From the NCBI RefSeq assembly GCF_000242595.2, contig NC_017098.1:868001-932000 (forward strand): a stretch of DNA of 64,000 bases, given 5' to 3'. This document shows, one piece after another, positions 1 through 8,781 of this stretch. The notes below the pieces were generated by a model. It made no database searches. It saw only the letters and a program-made list of their open reading frames with translations, and was not told the origin of the DNA. Each line of letters begins with the position of its first letter. Within the stretch, counting starts at the first letter, position 1. Made by a program: the position numbers and the translations under genes. The DNA comes from Spirochaeta africana DSM 8902 (GTDB taxonomy: Bacteria > Spirochaetota > Spirochaetia > DSM-27196 > DSM-8902).

Positions 1-2
1 GC

Positions 3-446
3 ACCTGGGTTATCCAGAATGATGCCTGGGACGATGAACAGTGGGTGATTACCCCGGACAGCATTACCTATCTGTCGGTAGGCGATACAGAAACCACCAC
101 CACCTTTGCCGCCGACATCGTGACCTACTCGAATTTCGGACTGAATGCCGGTGATACCGAGCTGTATCCCGGCGGCACCGATATGGGACTGGGGTATGCC
201 GTTATCCGGTTTACCGAGGTCGAGGGCCCGGGCACCGGCGAGGTTGGCAAGTACCAGGTCTTTCGGTGGGGAACCAACCAGGATGATGCCAGCACCCGGG
301 ATTTTACCCAGGGGTATAACAACGTGGGGGATCCGCACCCGGACAATGTGAACGAGGTGTTCGACACCCCGGAAGCGGCCGAGGCACAGGTATCTAACGG
401 GAACGGGCATTTCAGCTTTGCCTCCGAGGGCGCTGTCAGGCAGTGA
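3..446 (+). CDS. Secreted or surface protein, C-terminal part (5' end outside window)
   Basis: The reading frame is open from the first bases of the window, so the true start lies upstream; an internal GTG at 45 is not a convincing start. The visible 147 residues are acidic, rich in Thr, Gly and Asp, without membrane segments, and look like the end of an extracellular beta-rich domain. The stop overlaps the next gene (GTGA at 443-446), which puts it in the same operon as a surface lipoprotein, a TonB-dependent receptor and a beta-propeller lipoprotein. A role as a surface accessory protein of that uptake system is inferred from position only; I do not recognise the family. Confidence 0.7.
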   Translation, partial: TWVIQNDAWDDEQWVITPDSITYLSVGDTETTTTFAADIVTYSNFGLNAGDTELYPGGTDMGLGYAVIRFTEVEGPGTGEVGKYQVFRWGTNQDDASTRDFTQGYNNVGDPHPDNVNEVFDTPEAAEAQVSNGNGHFSFASEGAVRQ

Positions 447-1426
447 GTATGCAGGGCAGTGCGGCACCAGCACGGCGAACCTCCCCGGCAGGCGCAGGTT
501 CGGCTTTGGTGGTGAGTGTGTGCATACTGCTGGTTGCTGGCTGCAATCTGCAGCCGGACAGCTCCCCCCCGGGAACCGGTAATACCCCGGGGGAGGCGGC
601 ATACATCACCGAGGTATTCGAGTATCTCTACGGACCGGGACAGCATGCAGCTGATTCCCGGCTCGCTGCTGGCGGCATACAGCATGCCCGGCAGTTTATC
701 GGCACCGATCCGGGCTTTGTGCTGCTGGGCGGCTGGGGTGGCTACATCTCGGCGGGATTCGGGAGCGATGTCCCGAACACTCCCGGGCTGTACGACTTTG
801 CGGTGTTTACCCAGCCAGGCATACACGATGAGCCCGGGGTAGTCTTTGTGATGAGCGATGAAAACGGCACCGGACAGCCTGACGGTGTCTGGTACGAGCT
901 GCGCGGCAGCGAAACCGGGCAGCCAGGATACCACCGCGACTACCAGGTAACCTATTATCGGCCGGCAAGTCCAGACCACAACATTACCTGGAGCGATAAT
1001 CACGGCGATTCGGGCAAGCTGGTCCCCGGGTTCCCCGAGGATGCTACCAGCTACAGCTGGTGGTGGGATGAATATGGCGATGCCGCGGAGATCACCCTGG
1101 GTGGGGTGCTGCTGCCGCCGAATATGGAACAGCACGGCGGGGAATGGCATGCCGCGCCCGACAGTCACACCTGGGGTTATGCCGAGAATTACCACGCCGA
1201 CGACCTGTATACCCTGCCGTTCGGTGAACGCACCCGCAGCGCGAATCTGTTCGACATCGGGAATGCGGTAGACAGCGACGGCGAGCCGGTGCACCTCGAC
1301 AGCATCCGGTATATCCGGATCCAGACCGGGGTGTTCCAGATTGCCGGCTGGCTGAACGAGGTGTCGACCGAGGTAAGCGGTGCGGTTAACCTGCACGCTG
1401 CGGGGCTGGCGGAGGCTCTGCCATGA
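443..1426 (+). CDS. Surface lipoprotein of the Bacteroidetes 'cell surface protein' type
   Basis: A 327-residue lipoprotein with a signal peptide and lipobox LVAGC (lipidated Cys at about residue 34; the start may be GTG at 443 or ATG at 449). The body resembles the 'cell surface protein' family that in Bacteroidetes accompanies TonB receptors and YncE-like propellers. Features typical of that group are GGWGGYI, the Asp/Asn-rich loop MSDENGTGQPD, WYELRGSE and a GWLNEVSTEV stretch near the C-terminus. It probably sits on the outer face of the outer membrane and helps capture the ligand of the receptor encoded next. The operon position is clear, with overlaps of a few bases on both sides. The substrate is not visible from the sequence. 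Confidence 0.7.
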   Translation: MSMQGSAAPARRTSPAGAGSALVVSVCILLVAGCNLQPDSSPPGTGNTPGEAAYITEVFEYLYGPGQHAADSRLAAGGIQHARQFIGTDPGFVLLGGWGGYISAGFGSDVPNTPGLYDFAVFTQPGIHDEPGVVFVMSDENGTGQPDGVWYELRGSETGQPGYHRDYQVTYYRPASPDHNITWSDNHGDSGKLVPGFPEDATSYSWWWDEYGDAAEITLGGVLLPPNMEQHGGEWHAAPDSHTWGYAENYHADDLYTLPFGERTRSANLFDIGNAVDSDGEPVHLDSIRYIRIQTGVFQIAGWLNEVSTEVSGAVNLHAAGLAEALP

Positions 1427-3486
1427 TCCTGGAAATGCGAGGCCTGGTTCGGCGTGTGCGATGGGTGCTGCAGGCAGTGTTCGTGATAAACCGGCGTGTG
1501 TGGCGGCTCCTGGCAGCCGTTGCAGCGCTCGGGGTGCTAGCGGCGCCCGGGGCTTTGGCTGAGCCTCAGGCCGAGCCGGCGAGGCAACCAGAGTTGTCGC
1601 CGGAGGAAGCACCGGGGCAGCCGCCGGAGCAGGCGCCACCAGAGCGCATAATCATCACCGGCAAGCTGCGTGCCCCGGACCCGCGGACCGTGCCGGAGCA
1701 GGTTACCATAATTACGGCAGACCAGATTGCTGCCAGTGCGGCAACCACTGCAGCCGAGATTCTGGAGCCGCTGCCCGGGGTCTCGATCACCAGATATGGC
1801 GGACGATCCGCCGCTGCGCTGGTGTCGGTGCGCGGGGCATCCCCGGAGCAGGTGCTGGTGCTGGTCAATGGCCGGCGGCGCAACACGGCGCAGGGCGGCG
1901 GGGTTGATCTTGCGGCAATCAGTCCGGATTCGATCGAGCGGATAGAGGTCTACCGCGGCGGTATGAGTGCGGTGCATGGCGATGCTGCAGTCGGTGGGGT
2001 AATCAATATAGTGCTCAAGGAGGGGGGAGGTGCCCCCTTCGGGGTGACTGCGGTGCTGGGAGCAGGGAGCTATGACACACGACGCGGACTGATCGGGCTG
2101 GAGTTCTGGTCGCCGCAGTTGCGCAGCGGGGGGAACCTGCAGCTGCATGGGGTGTCTTCCAGCGGCAGTGAGCGCAACAATGACGACCTGCTGCGCGGCG
2201 GGGTGGATCTTGCGCTGCAGCTGCAGCCAACTGCTGCCCTTGAACTTGATCTCGAGGCCGGATTTCTGGCCGACGAGAAGGGGGTTCCGGGTATGCTGGA
2301 GTTTCCCACCCCGGCAGCGCGCATGCAGGATACCCGGGCCTCCGCCGGTATGGACCTTACCTGGGAGTTGCCGACGGCGGCTATCCGCGGCGGAGCAGCC
2401 TGGAGCAGTCAGACTCGCCACTACACCGATCCGGAGTTTTTTCTGGGGGCGACAGATGATCAATATAGGAACACAGCCTGGGAGTTTGATCTCACGCTGC
2501 AGCAGGGCTTTGCCGGAGAGCTGCTGTCGGCAAGCTGGCAGACCGGGTACCACTTCCGGCGCGACCAACTGGATTCGACAACCGCGACCGACACCGCCAC
2601 AGCGGGGCGTGACCAGGCAATCCGGTTGCGTCATGCGTTATCGCTGCAGTCTGAACTGGTTATGGATATTGCTGAACGATCCAGCCGGCTGTTCCCGGCA
2701 GTCAGGCTGGATATCTGGCAGGAATCCGGGGAGGCTGACTGGACGGTGCTGCCCTCAGCCAAGGCGGGGGTGCTGCTGCCGCTGGATACCCGTGAGCGGG
2801 TGCTGATCAAGGCTAACACCGGTACCGCATTCCGGATTCCCTCGTTCGATGATCTGTTCTGGCCGGTTACCGCGTTTGCCGAGGGGAATCCGGCATTGGT
2901 ACCCGAGCGTGCCTGGTTTGCAGATGTCGGGCTCATCCTTGAGCCGATGTCCGGGCTGGTGCTGGAGGCAGCAGGATTTTACCGTGCTGTTGATGATCTG
3001 ATTCAGTGGGTCCCGGGACCTTCCGGAGCCTGGCGTCCCGTTAACATTGGCCGGGCGGTGATTACCGGAGCCGAGCTGGAGCTGCGTGGACTGATAAATC
3101 CGGCTTGGCATACGGCATGGCTGGAACTCTCGCTCAACAGTACCCTGTTGCGCCCCGAGGATCGGACCCCGGATACCGCGAGCTACCGCAAATACCTTAC
3201 CCGTCGCCCCCTGCATCACGGCAGTGCCGCAGCAACCCTGGCGCACCCGGCCGGGCACAGCCTGAAGCTGCAGCTGCGTCATGTTGGCGTGCGCTACATA
3301 ACGGCAGCCAATACCAAGTATCTTGACCCGTATACCGTGCTGGACATCTCGACCCGTGCAGCGGTAGGGAAAAACTGGGTTCTGGCCGCAGGTATACAGA
3401 ACCTGCTGGACCGCGAGTACATCGATATTCGGGAGTATCCCGTTCCCGGTCGCGAACTGCAGATGGAGGTGAGATATGTATACTGA
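1423..3486 (+). CDS. TonB-dependent outer membrane receptor, BtuB-like
   Basis: A 687-residue protein with a signal peptide (cleavage near residue 46), a TonB-box-like segment ERIIITG at about 74-80, a plug domain (about 88-195, with LPGVSITRYGG, RGASPEQVLVLVNG and the IERIEVYRGG motif) and a 22-strand-type barrel ending in aromatic VRYVY. It would import a scarce large nutrient across the outer membrane using energy from TonB. The plug resembles BtuB/vitamin B12 receptors more than siderophore receptors, and the neighbouring YncE-like propeller lipoprotein points the same way. The cobalamin assignment remains an inference. GGAGG at 1411-1415 precedes the ATG, which overlaps the previous stop (ATGA). 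Confidence 0.88.
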   Translation: MILEMRGLVRRVRWVLQAVFVINRRVWRLLAAVAALGVLAAPGALAEPQAEPARQPELSPEEAPGQPPEQAPPERIIITGKLRAPDPRTVPEQVTIITADQIAASAATTAAEILEPLPGVSITRYGGRSAAALVSVRGASPEQVLVLVNGRRRNTAQGGGVDLAAISPDSIERIEVYRGGMSAVHGDAAVGGVINIVLKEGGGAPFGVTAVLGAGSYDTRRGLIGLEFWSPQLRSGGNLQLHGVSSSGSERNNDDLLRGGVDLALQLQPTAALELDLEAGFLADEKGVPGMLEFPTPAARMQDTRASAGMDLTWELPTAAIRGGAAWSSQTRHYTDPEFFLGATDDQYRNTAWEFDLTLQQGFAGELLSASWQTGYHFRRDQLDSTTATDTATAGRDQAIRLRHALSLQSELVMDIAERSSRLFPAVRLDIWQESGEADWTVLPSAKAGVLLPLDTRERVLIKANTGTAFRIPSFDDLFWPVTAFAEGNPALVPERAWFADVGLILEPMSGLVLEAAGFYRAVDDLIQWVPGPSGAWRPVNIGRAVITGAELELRGLINPAWHTAWLELSLNSTLLRPEDRTPDTASYRKYLTRRPLHHGSAAATLAHPAGHSLKLQLRHVGVRYITAANTKYLDPYTVLDISTRAAVGKNWVLAAGIQNLLDREYIDIREYPVPGRELQMEVRYVY

Positions 3487-4588
3487 CACGAGCTGGCGTC
3501 GCAGTGCTGCCGGATGGCTGGCTGCAGCATCCCTGGGGGTTGCGGCGGTTGTGCTGCTTAGTGGATGCCCGGCCGATCCGGTGCCCTCCTCGCGTGCCGT
3601 GCCGCTTCAGCCACGCGAGCTTTTTTTCGTGAACACCCTGGCAGAAACCGTCGGGCTGTATCAACCTGACACCGACAGGCTGGTTGCCAATGCCTTTCCG
3701 GTCGGTAGTATGCCAAACGATATTGCCTGGCACGACGGGCGGATCTTCGTGGTCAACAGCGGCGACAACTCGGTCACGGTGTATGATCAGGGGAGTTTTG
3801 ATCAGCTTGGCGAGATCTACCTTGGCACCGGTCGTAACCCCTACAGCATTGCCATCGCAGCAGATCATGGTGCGGCCTATGTCGCCAACTTTATGCATAA
3901 CTCGCTCTCGGTGATCGACCTGACCAGCCTGACGCAGATAACCGAGGTGCTGCATTCGTCACTGCAGACACCGCAGGATGTCGCGGTATACCAGGACTTT
4001 GTGCTGGTAAGCAGTACCGCTTATCAGACAGCTGCCAGTTTCGGCCCTGGTTCGGTGACCGCATTTCTGGTTTCTGATGATGGGCTGACGTACGCTGCCA
4101 GTTTTGTAACCGGCGACAACAGCAACCCCCAGACCATGCTGGTGGTTCCCGAACGAGGGGAGGTCCACGTGGCTCTTACCGGTATCCAGTCTGCCGATGA
4201 CGGCGAGGTGGTGGTGTTGGATCTGACGGAACTGCCTGACGGGATCGAGGAGCTGCACCGGCTTGATACCGGGGGATCACCAAGCATACGAACAGCGTCC
4301 TGGCATCAGGGCGAAGAGGTGTTTTATCTCAGCGGGACGAAAGGAATCCTGTCGTATCATTTTGATGGCGACGCGTATGCAGTGCTGCACGACAGCGCTG
4401 ATCCGGTTCTGCCGCCCGGGGGCAGCATGAGCTTCTATTCCGGTGTTGCGGTGGACGAATCCCGGGATATGCTGCTGATAACCGATTTCCCGGCCGACAG
4501 TCTGATGCTGCTGGCTCGCCAGGGATATCATGTGGTGGACGAAAAGAGGGTGTCGGATGGGCCGCTTGCACCACTGCTGGTCGAATAA
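3476..4588 (+). CDS. YncE/BtuG-like beta-propeller surface lipoprotein
   Basis: A 370-residue lipoprotein: signal peptide with lipobox LLSGC (Cys31), then repeated blade motifs of the YncE/SMP-30 propeller type such as LFFVNTLAETVGLY, IFVVNSGDNSVTVYD and AAYVANFMHNSLSVID. In Bacteroidetes, BtuG is such a propeller lipoprotein that caps the BtuB receptor and binds cobalamin very tightly. The gene order receptor-propeller here fits the same design. The start is set by GGAGGTGA at 3465-3472 and overlaps the receptor gene by 11 bases. Binding of cobalamin specifically is inferred from family and neighbourhood, not from identifiable ligand residues. Confidence 0.78.
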   Translation: MYTDTSWRRSAAGWLAAASLGVAAVVLLSGCPADPVPSSRAVPLQPRELFFVNTLAETVGLYQPDTDRLVANAFPVGSMPNDIAWHDGRIFVVNSGDNSVTVYDQGSFDQLGEIYLGTGRNPYSIAIAADHGAAYVANFMHNSLSVIDLTSLTQITEVLHSSLQTPQDVAVYQDFVLVSSTAYQTAASFGPGSVTAFLVSDDGLTYAASFVTGDNSNPQTMLVVPERGEVHVALTGIQSADDGEVVVLDLTELPDGIEELHRLDTGGSPSIRTASWHQGEEVFYLSGTKGILSYHFDGDAYAVLHDSADPVLPPGGSMSFYSGVAVDESRDMLLITDFPADSLMLLARQGYHVVDEKRVSDGPLAPLLVE

Positions 4589-5381
4589 CTGGCGCAGAGC
4601 CGGAATCGCTGCGGGGCTTTCTCTGTTGCTGCATGCAGTCGGGCTGTTGATCTGGATAGCATCGCCGCGCATGCTCGGGGCTCCACCACAGCCGCAGGTT
4701 TTTTCGGTGTATATTGAAGCGGTCGATGCACCACAGGAGCCGGCACCCGTTGCACCAGCACCTGCAGAGAAATTCGCACCCGAGAAACCTGCATCCGCTG
4801 AGGAGCCAGCGCCTGTGGTGGACATGGCACCAGCCGAGGACCGGGCGCCTGTGGAGCCAGCACCAGCCGAAGAGCAGGCGCCCGAAGAGCAGGCACCTGT
4901 AGAGGAGCCGACGCCCGCAAAGCAGGCGCCCGCCGAAGAATCAGCACCTGCAGAGATGCCAGTTTCGCTCAATGAACTGAAACCCTCCCGGATCCTGGAT
5001 GTTCCGGAAAGGATCTCTGAAACAGATGCCGCCCTGCCGGAACACACCCCCGCTGCCAGCCCGGATGGCGAAAAAAACCTGCCCGCGCACAGACAGGATG
5101 ATATGACTGACGAGCAGATATTTGCCAGGCTCAGTGCCGGGCGGCGACTGCCGGCTCCTGGCTATCCGCCAGCTGCCGAACGCTTTGGTCAGCAGGGGGT
5201 GGTCCGGGTGGGGATCGAGGTGGCTGCTTCCGGGAGGATCACCCAGGTCAGACTGGTCTCATCATCCGGCCATAGTCTGCTTGATCAGGAGGTGGTACGG
5301 ACTGTTGAACGGCACTGGCGTTTCAATCAGGCGCCGGGCACGGTATATATCGAGCGGGAATTCGAGTTCCGGTTGCAGTAA
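4557..5381 (+). CDS. tonB: TonB energy-transducing protein
   Basis: About 274 residues: a short basic N-terminus, one membrane segment (about residues 15-35), a long periplasmic linker rich in Pro, Ala and Glu (repeats of the APAEE/APVEE kind, about 50-145), and a C-terminal TonB domain (about 185-274, with the pattern YPPAAERFGQQGVVRVGIEV and WRFNQAPG). It would couple the proton motive force to the receptor encoded two genes upstream. I place the start at ATG 4557, after AGAGGG at 4545-4550, inside the end of the propeller gene. An upstream in-frame start at 4530 is less likely. No exbB or exbD gene is in the window. Confidence 0.85.
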   Translation: MGRLHHCWSNNWRRAGIAAGLSLLLHAVGLLIWIASPRMLGAPPQPQVFSVYIEAVDAPQEPAPVAPAPAEKFAPEKPASAEEPAPVVDMAPAEDRAPVEPAPAEEQAPEEQAPVEEPTPAKQAPAEESAPAEMPVSLNELKPSRILDVPERISETDAALPEHTPAASPDGEKNLPAHRQDDMTDEQIFARLSAGRRLPAPGYPPAAERFGQQGVVRVGIEVAASGRITQVRLVSSSGHSLLDQEVVRTVERHWRFNQAPGTVYIEREFEFRLQ

Positions 5382-5455
5382 TCCCTCGCCCCCCTTGTCT
5401 GCGGCCCGGAACAGCGATTTTTCAGCCAATACTGGCGTTGTGATAGAAAACAGGC

Positions 5456-5461
5456 TATGAT
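5456..5461 (+). promoter_or_regulatory. Probable -10 box of the DUF429 gene
   Basis: TATGAT lies nine bases before the ATG at 5471 in the short gap after tonB. No Shine-Dalgarno sequence is present, so the transcript would have almost no leader. No convincing -35 box was found. Confidence 0.4.
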
Positions 5462-5470
5462 ACACGGTGT

Positions 5471-6427
5471 ATGAGTGGTGTAATCGGTATTGACGCAGCA
5501 TCTGGCGGGTGGGTTGTCGCCCGGATCTCCCGCGACGGGCAATGGGAGCTTGATTTCATAGAGAGCCGCTATGACTCAAAGACCGACGAGGTCTATCTGC
5601 CGTCATCGCTTGTTGAATATATGGTCACCAACCGGCTGAGTCTTATCGATATGCCGGTCGGGCTGGTTTCCCGGGATGCTGTTGTAGACGGAAGTCTGTC
5701 ACCCGAGATGGCGGTACATCGTGAGGATGCGATCCGTCGCCTGTTGCGGGAGCGCGTACCGAACGGGGGGCGCTTCAGCAACTCGGTGTTTCCGACCCCG
5801 GTTTCCGAGGCAGTCTATGCCTCGGACTACGAATCAGGGGCCGCGGTGAACAAGGAAGCCCTGGGAAAGTCGATCTCCCGACAAACATGGAACCTGGTAT
5901 ATCGGATCAAGCAGGTGCAGGCGATTCTGCAGGTGGTCCCCGGGATTGTGGGCACCCTGCTTGAGTCGCACCCGGAAACCGTATATCGATTGCTGCATGC
6001 AGGCAGCGGTGCGGAGGCTTCTCTGGCATCCAAACGAACCCAGGAAGGGATCGAGCAGAGACTGAATCTGCTTGAGCAGGTCCTGCCGGGGGCACAGGCA
6101 GCCTTCGATGATGCCTGGCACCACTGGGGCAAGGATGTGCGGGCTCAGCGCGACGACGCTGCCGATGCGATGGTGCTGGCACTCTGTGCCTATGCCGGGC
6201 AGCAACAGGGAAAACTGTATACACCGGTGGTGATGGACGGCAGCCTTCGAGAGGCCAGTCTGCCGCTGCAGGATTTTACCGCATCACGTCTGGGCAGCGG
6301 GATTCACAGTCGTCGCCGGGATGTGCTGCTTAAAGCCGAGTTTCCGGCCGCGATCCCCCGGGGAAGTGAAGAAATCCCGCTCTGTATGGTCTACTGCCCC
6401 CCGGAGTTCTGTAACGTCTCACGGTAG
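5471..6427 (+). CDS. DUF429 family protein (predicted RNase H-like nuclease)
   Basis: A 318-residue soluble protein. Motifs typical of DUF429 (COG4923-like) are seen in order: VIGIDAASGGWV at the N-terminus, the second acidic strand SLIDMPVGL near residue 58, LLESHPETVYRLL in the middle and DDAADAMVLALCAY near residue 220. The family is predicted to have an RNase H fold with an acidic metal-binding centre, but its substrate is not established. The tail beyond residue about 240 is not recognised. The last 37 bases overlap the convergent ABC ATPase gene. Confidence 0.75.
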   Translation: MSGVIGIDAASGGWVVARISRDGQWELDFIESRYDSKTDEVYLPSSLVEYMVTNRLSLIDMPVGLVSRDAVVDGSLSPEMAVHREDAIRRLLRERVPNGGRFSNSVFPTPVSEAVYASDYESGAAVNKEALGKSISRQTWNLVYRIKQVQAILQVVPGIVGTLLESHPETVYRLLHAGSGAEASLASKRTQEGIEQRLNLLEQVLPGAQAAFDDAWHHWGKDVRAQRDDAADAMVLALCAYAGQQQGKLYTPVVMDGSLREASLPLQDFTASRLGSGIHSRRRDVLLKAEFPAAIPRGSEEIPLCMVYCPPEFCNVSR

Positions 6428-7269
6428 AGTCGCTCCTTGCGATACAGCAGGGTCAATGGCACCTGAAAGGCCGCCTCGACCTTTTCCCGTTCCAGCATCT
6501 CGGATGCAGGCCCTACCTCGATCCCGCCCTGTTTGTCAAACAACAGTACGTTATCCGAGTACTGCTCGGACAGGTGCAGCTCATGCGCAGAGTACAGGAG
6601 TGCGGTGTTTTCGCTGCGAACAAAATCGGTCAGAAAGCGGAACACCCGCTCTTTGCGCGCATCCTCAAGAGCAAAAACCGGCTCATCCATCACCAGCAGC
6701 CTGGACCCGTACAGCAGACTGAACGCAATGACGGCCCGCTGCAGCGCCCCCTTGCTGAGTTCCTGGGTTCGATACTGCAGATCGTCGTGCAACTCAAGCT
6801 CGCTGATGATTGTCTGCAGCAGCTCGGCAGGCTTTTCGGCACGATATCCATTGGCATAGACAAACTCGAACAGTTCGCCGATCGGGGCCTCGGTCTCGAA
6901 TTCCATATTCTGGTATACCACCGAAACCAGCCGGTTGCGCTCGTCCTCCAGATCGGGATCCAGATGTGCACCGCGATAAGCTGCGGTATCCATGCCGAGT
7001 GTTTCAATCGTCCCGGCAGCGGGGAAGAGCCGTGCAGCTGCCAGCAGCAGGAAGGTAGATTTCCCGGTTCCGTTCTGTCCTACCAGACTGGTTATACCGG
7101 AGGGCACATCGATGCTCAGATCGCGGAATACCCGGGTGATTGCATCGGGATCCTCGGCTGCCGATTCGCCGTCGGGAATCTGTGGATCTTCGTTGATCTG
7201 TGGGTAAAAAAAATCGACCCCGCGAAAGCGTATCGCCGGGCTGGTGTCGGACATCGCTGGTGTATTCAT
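6391..7269 (-). CDS. ABC-type ATPase without a partner permease nearby
   Basis: About 292 residues from the ATG at 7269, which has GGAG just upstream; a second in-frame ATG at 7290 is possible. Walker A is GQNGTGKST, the signature region is unusual (ELSKGALQRA instead of LSGGQ), Walker B is LLVMDEP, and the switch His is in YSAHEL. An insertion of about 20 acidic residues follows the first strand (NEDPQIPDGESAAEDPD). No membrane permease gene is adjacent, so a transport role cannot be assumed. It is divergent from the histidine kinase gene and overlaps the DUF429 gene tail to tail. Confidence 0.75.
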   Translation of the reverse strand: MNTPAMSDTSPAIRFRGVDFFYPQINEDPQIPDGESAAEDPDAITRVFRDLSIDVPSGITSLVGQNGTGKSTFLLLAAARLFPAAGTIETLGMDTAAYRGAHLDPDLEDERNRLVSVVYQNMEFETEAPIGELFEFVYANGYRAEKPAELLQTIISELELHDDLQYRTQELSKGALQRAVIAFSLLYGSRLLVMDEPVFALEDARKERVFRFLTDFVRSENTALLYSAHELHLSEQYSDNVLLFDKQGGIEVGPASEMLEREKVEAAFQVPLTLLYRKERLYRETLQNSGGQ

Positions 7270-7377
7270 AACAGCTCCATGATATGCCATGAGCGATGCC
7301 GAGGCAAGGGGAATAAAACCCGTATTTCTTTGGCCTGGTCTGGAATTCCGGTACGCAGCGAGTTAGTATTCTGTACT

Positions 7378-8781
7378 ATGATATCGCGCCTCTCACTACG
7401 TAACCTTGAACTGTCCCGCAAGACCGGCATCATTCTGGCGGTGTTTTTTTTCCTGCTGGGATGGGTTGAGGTCGGGTATGAATATATCAGTCGGCAGGCC
7501 TTCCGACCCGAGCTGGGATCGGTTCTCTGGGTATCGGGAGTATTTTTTCTGTCCACCGCGCTGTTTGCCTCTATCCGTGCGCGGGTAGTGCAGGTAGTGG
7601 CCATGTTTACCCTCGGCGCTCTCATGGCCAGCTATCGCGGGGTTCAGGGGCTTGATGCCGCGGTTATCATGGTGTTGTCATTTCTCTTTGCGGATATCTA
7701 CGGTCTGATGAAGACCAATCGGGGTGCCAAGCTGCTTGGCTCGATTGTGGTGGCGATGTTGATTATCGAGATCAACTCGATGATGCAGCTGGGCGATTTC
7801 TTTGCCGCCACCGCACCCTACCTGGTACTGCTGGGGTACCTGGTGTTTCATATTGCACGCTATAACCTGCTGAGCCGATCGCTCGATGAACGGAATACCG
7901 CCTTGTCCGAGCAGATTGATGCCAATCATGTGTTTATCGAGGTAGGGCAAAACACCAGTGGCCTGGTGCATGACCTCAAGAATGATCTGTGCCGGATAAG
8001 CTATCCCCGCCAGCACGCCCAGCGACAGGTGCGCAAGCTGCTCGAGGGGGCTGCCCCGGAGTACATTGCCGGGCTCAAGCGTGTCGCAGAGTCACTCGGT
8101 GAGATCAAGCAGGCCGAGGATCATCTGCAGCACAGCCTGCAGGTGGTTCGGCGCATCCCGGCCGGATTTGTCCGCACCGATGAACACATGGTCGATGTAT
8201 CCACCTACATTCGTGATCTGAGCTCGTTTCTCATGTTTCGTCGGGAATTCCGCCATACGGTGCGCATTTCGCTGCACGCGGCGGATCGGGCCATCTGGTT
8301 TGGTGCGGAGTCTGACCTTTCGGCGATCTGTAAGAACATTATCGAGAATGCCTGCCAGGCCGCCGCCACAGCCGGTGAGTCCCGCCTGGTGCAGATCCGG
8401 CTGTACCAGCACTGTCATCAGGACTGCGGGCAGCAGATCTGTTCCTGCAGCCGTTCGGATGGTGACCTGCAGCTGGAGGTGGTCAACCAGGGCAGCATAC
8501 CCTGGCTGAGCGGCGAGGCAAGCCTGCTGGATGAGGAAGTATTCTGCATCGGGCGCACATCCAAGCAAAGCGGGACCGGGTACGGGATGGTAAATGTACG
8601 CCGCGCTCTCCGGCGCATCGGCGGTTCAGGCTCCATACGCGTAAGCGACGGATATGTGATTACCGCGATTCGCTTTCCGCAGCGGCTGCAGCAGGCAAAA
8701 GCGAACAGCAGCCGCTCAGCCAGACCCGGAATCAGGTCGGCTGTCGACGCCCGAAAACCGAGGACCCAAGTCGCACAATAG
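7378..8781 (+). CDS. Membrane sensor histidine kinase with Cys-rich insert
   Basis: About 467 residues from the ATG at 7378; the long open frame upstream is antisense to the ABC gene and not coding. Several membrane helices (about residues 15-165) are followed by a coiled linker, a phosphoacceptor region with VHDLKNDL and a HATPase domain (ICKNIIENACQA as N box, GTGYGMVNVRRAL as G box). Between the N and G boxes there is an insert HCHQDCGQQICSC with five possible metal or redox ligands, unusual for this domain. A TAGTAT box at 7364-7369 lies eight bases before the ATG and no Shine-Dalgarno is seen. No response regulator gene is adjacent. The 3' end overlaps yggS by 50 bases. Confidence 0.8.
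   Translation: MISRLSLRNLELSRKTGIILAVFFFLLGWVEVGYEYISRQAFRPELGSVLWVSGVFFLSTALFASIRARVVQVVAMFTLGALMASYRGVQGLDAAVIMVLSFLFADIYGLMKTNRGAKLLGSIVVAMLIIEINSMMQLGDFFAATAPYLVLLGYLVFHIARYNLLSRSLDERNTALSEQIDANHVFIEVGQNTSGLVHDLKNDLCRISYPRQHAQRQVRKLLEGAAPEYIAGLKRVAESLGEIKQAEDHLQHSLQVVRRIPAGFVRTDEHMVDVSTYIRDLSSFLMFRREFRHTVRISLHAADRAIWFGAESDLSAICKNIIENACQAAATAGESRLVQIRLYQHCHQDCGQQICSCSRSDGDLQLEVVNQGSIPWLSGEASLLDEEVFCIGRTSKQSGTGYGMVNVRRALRRIGGSGSIRVSDGYVITAIRFPQRLQQAKANSSRSARPGIRSAVDARKPRTQVAQ

Noticed and set aside
125-1639. Long minus-strand open frame across the start of the TonB operon
   Set aside because: It is antisense to genes with clear signal peptides, lipobox and receptor motifs; GC-rich DNA commonly gives such shadows.
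4277-5047. Minus-strand frame with Ala/Gly/Ser repeats opposite tonB
   Set aside because: It is the mirror of the Pro/Ala/Glu linker codons of TonB and has no independent start signal.
6574-7377. Upstream extension of the histidine kinase frame
   Set aside because: This part is antisense to the ABC ATPase with its Walker motifs; the kinase helices begin right after the ATG at 7378.
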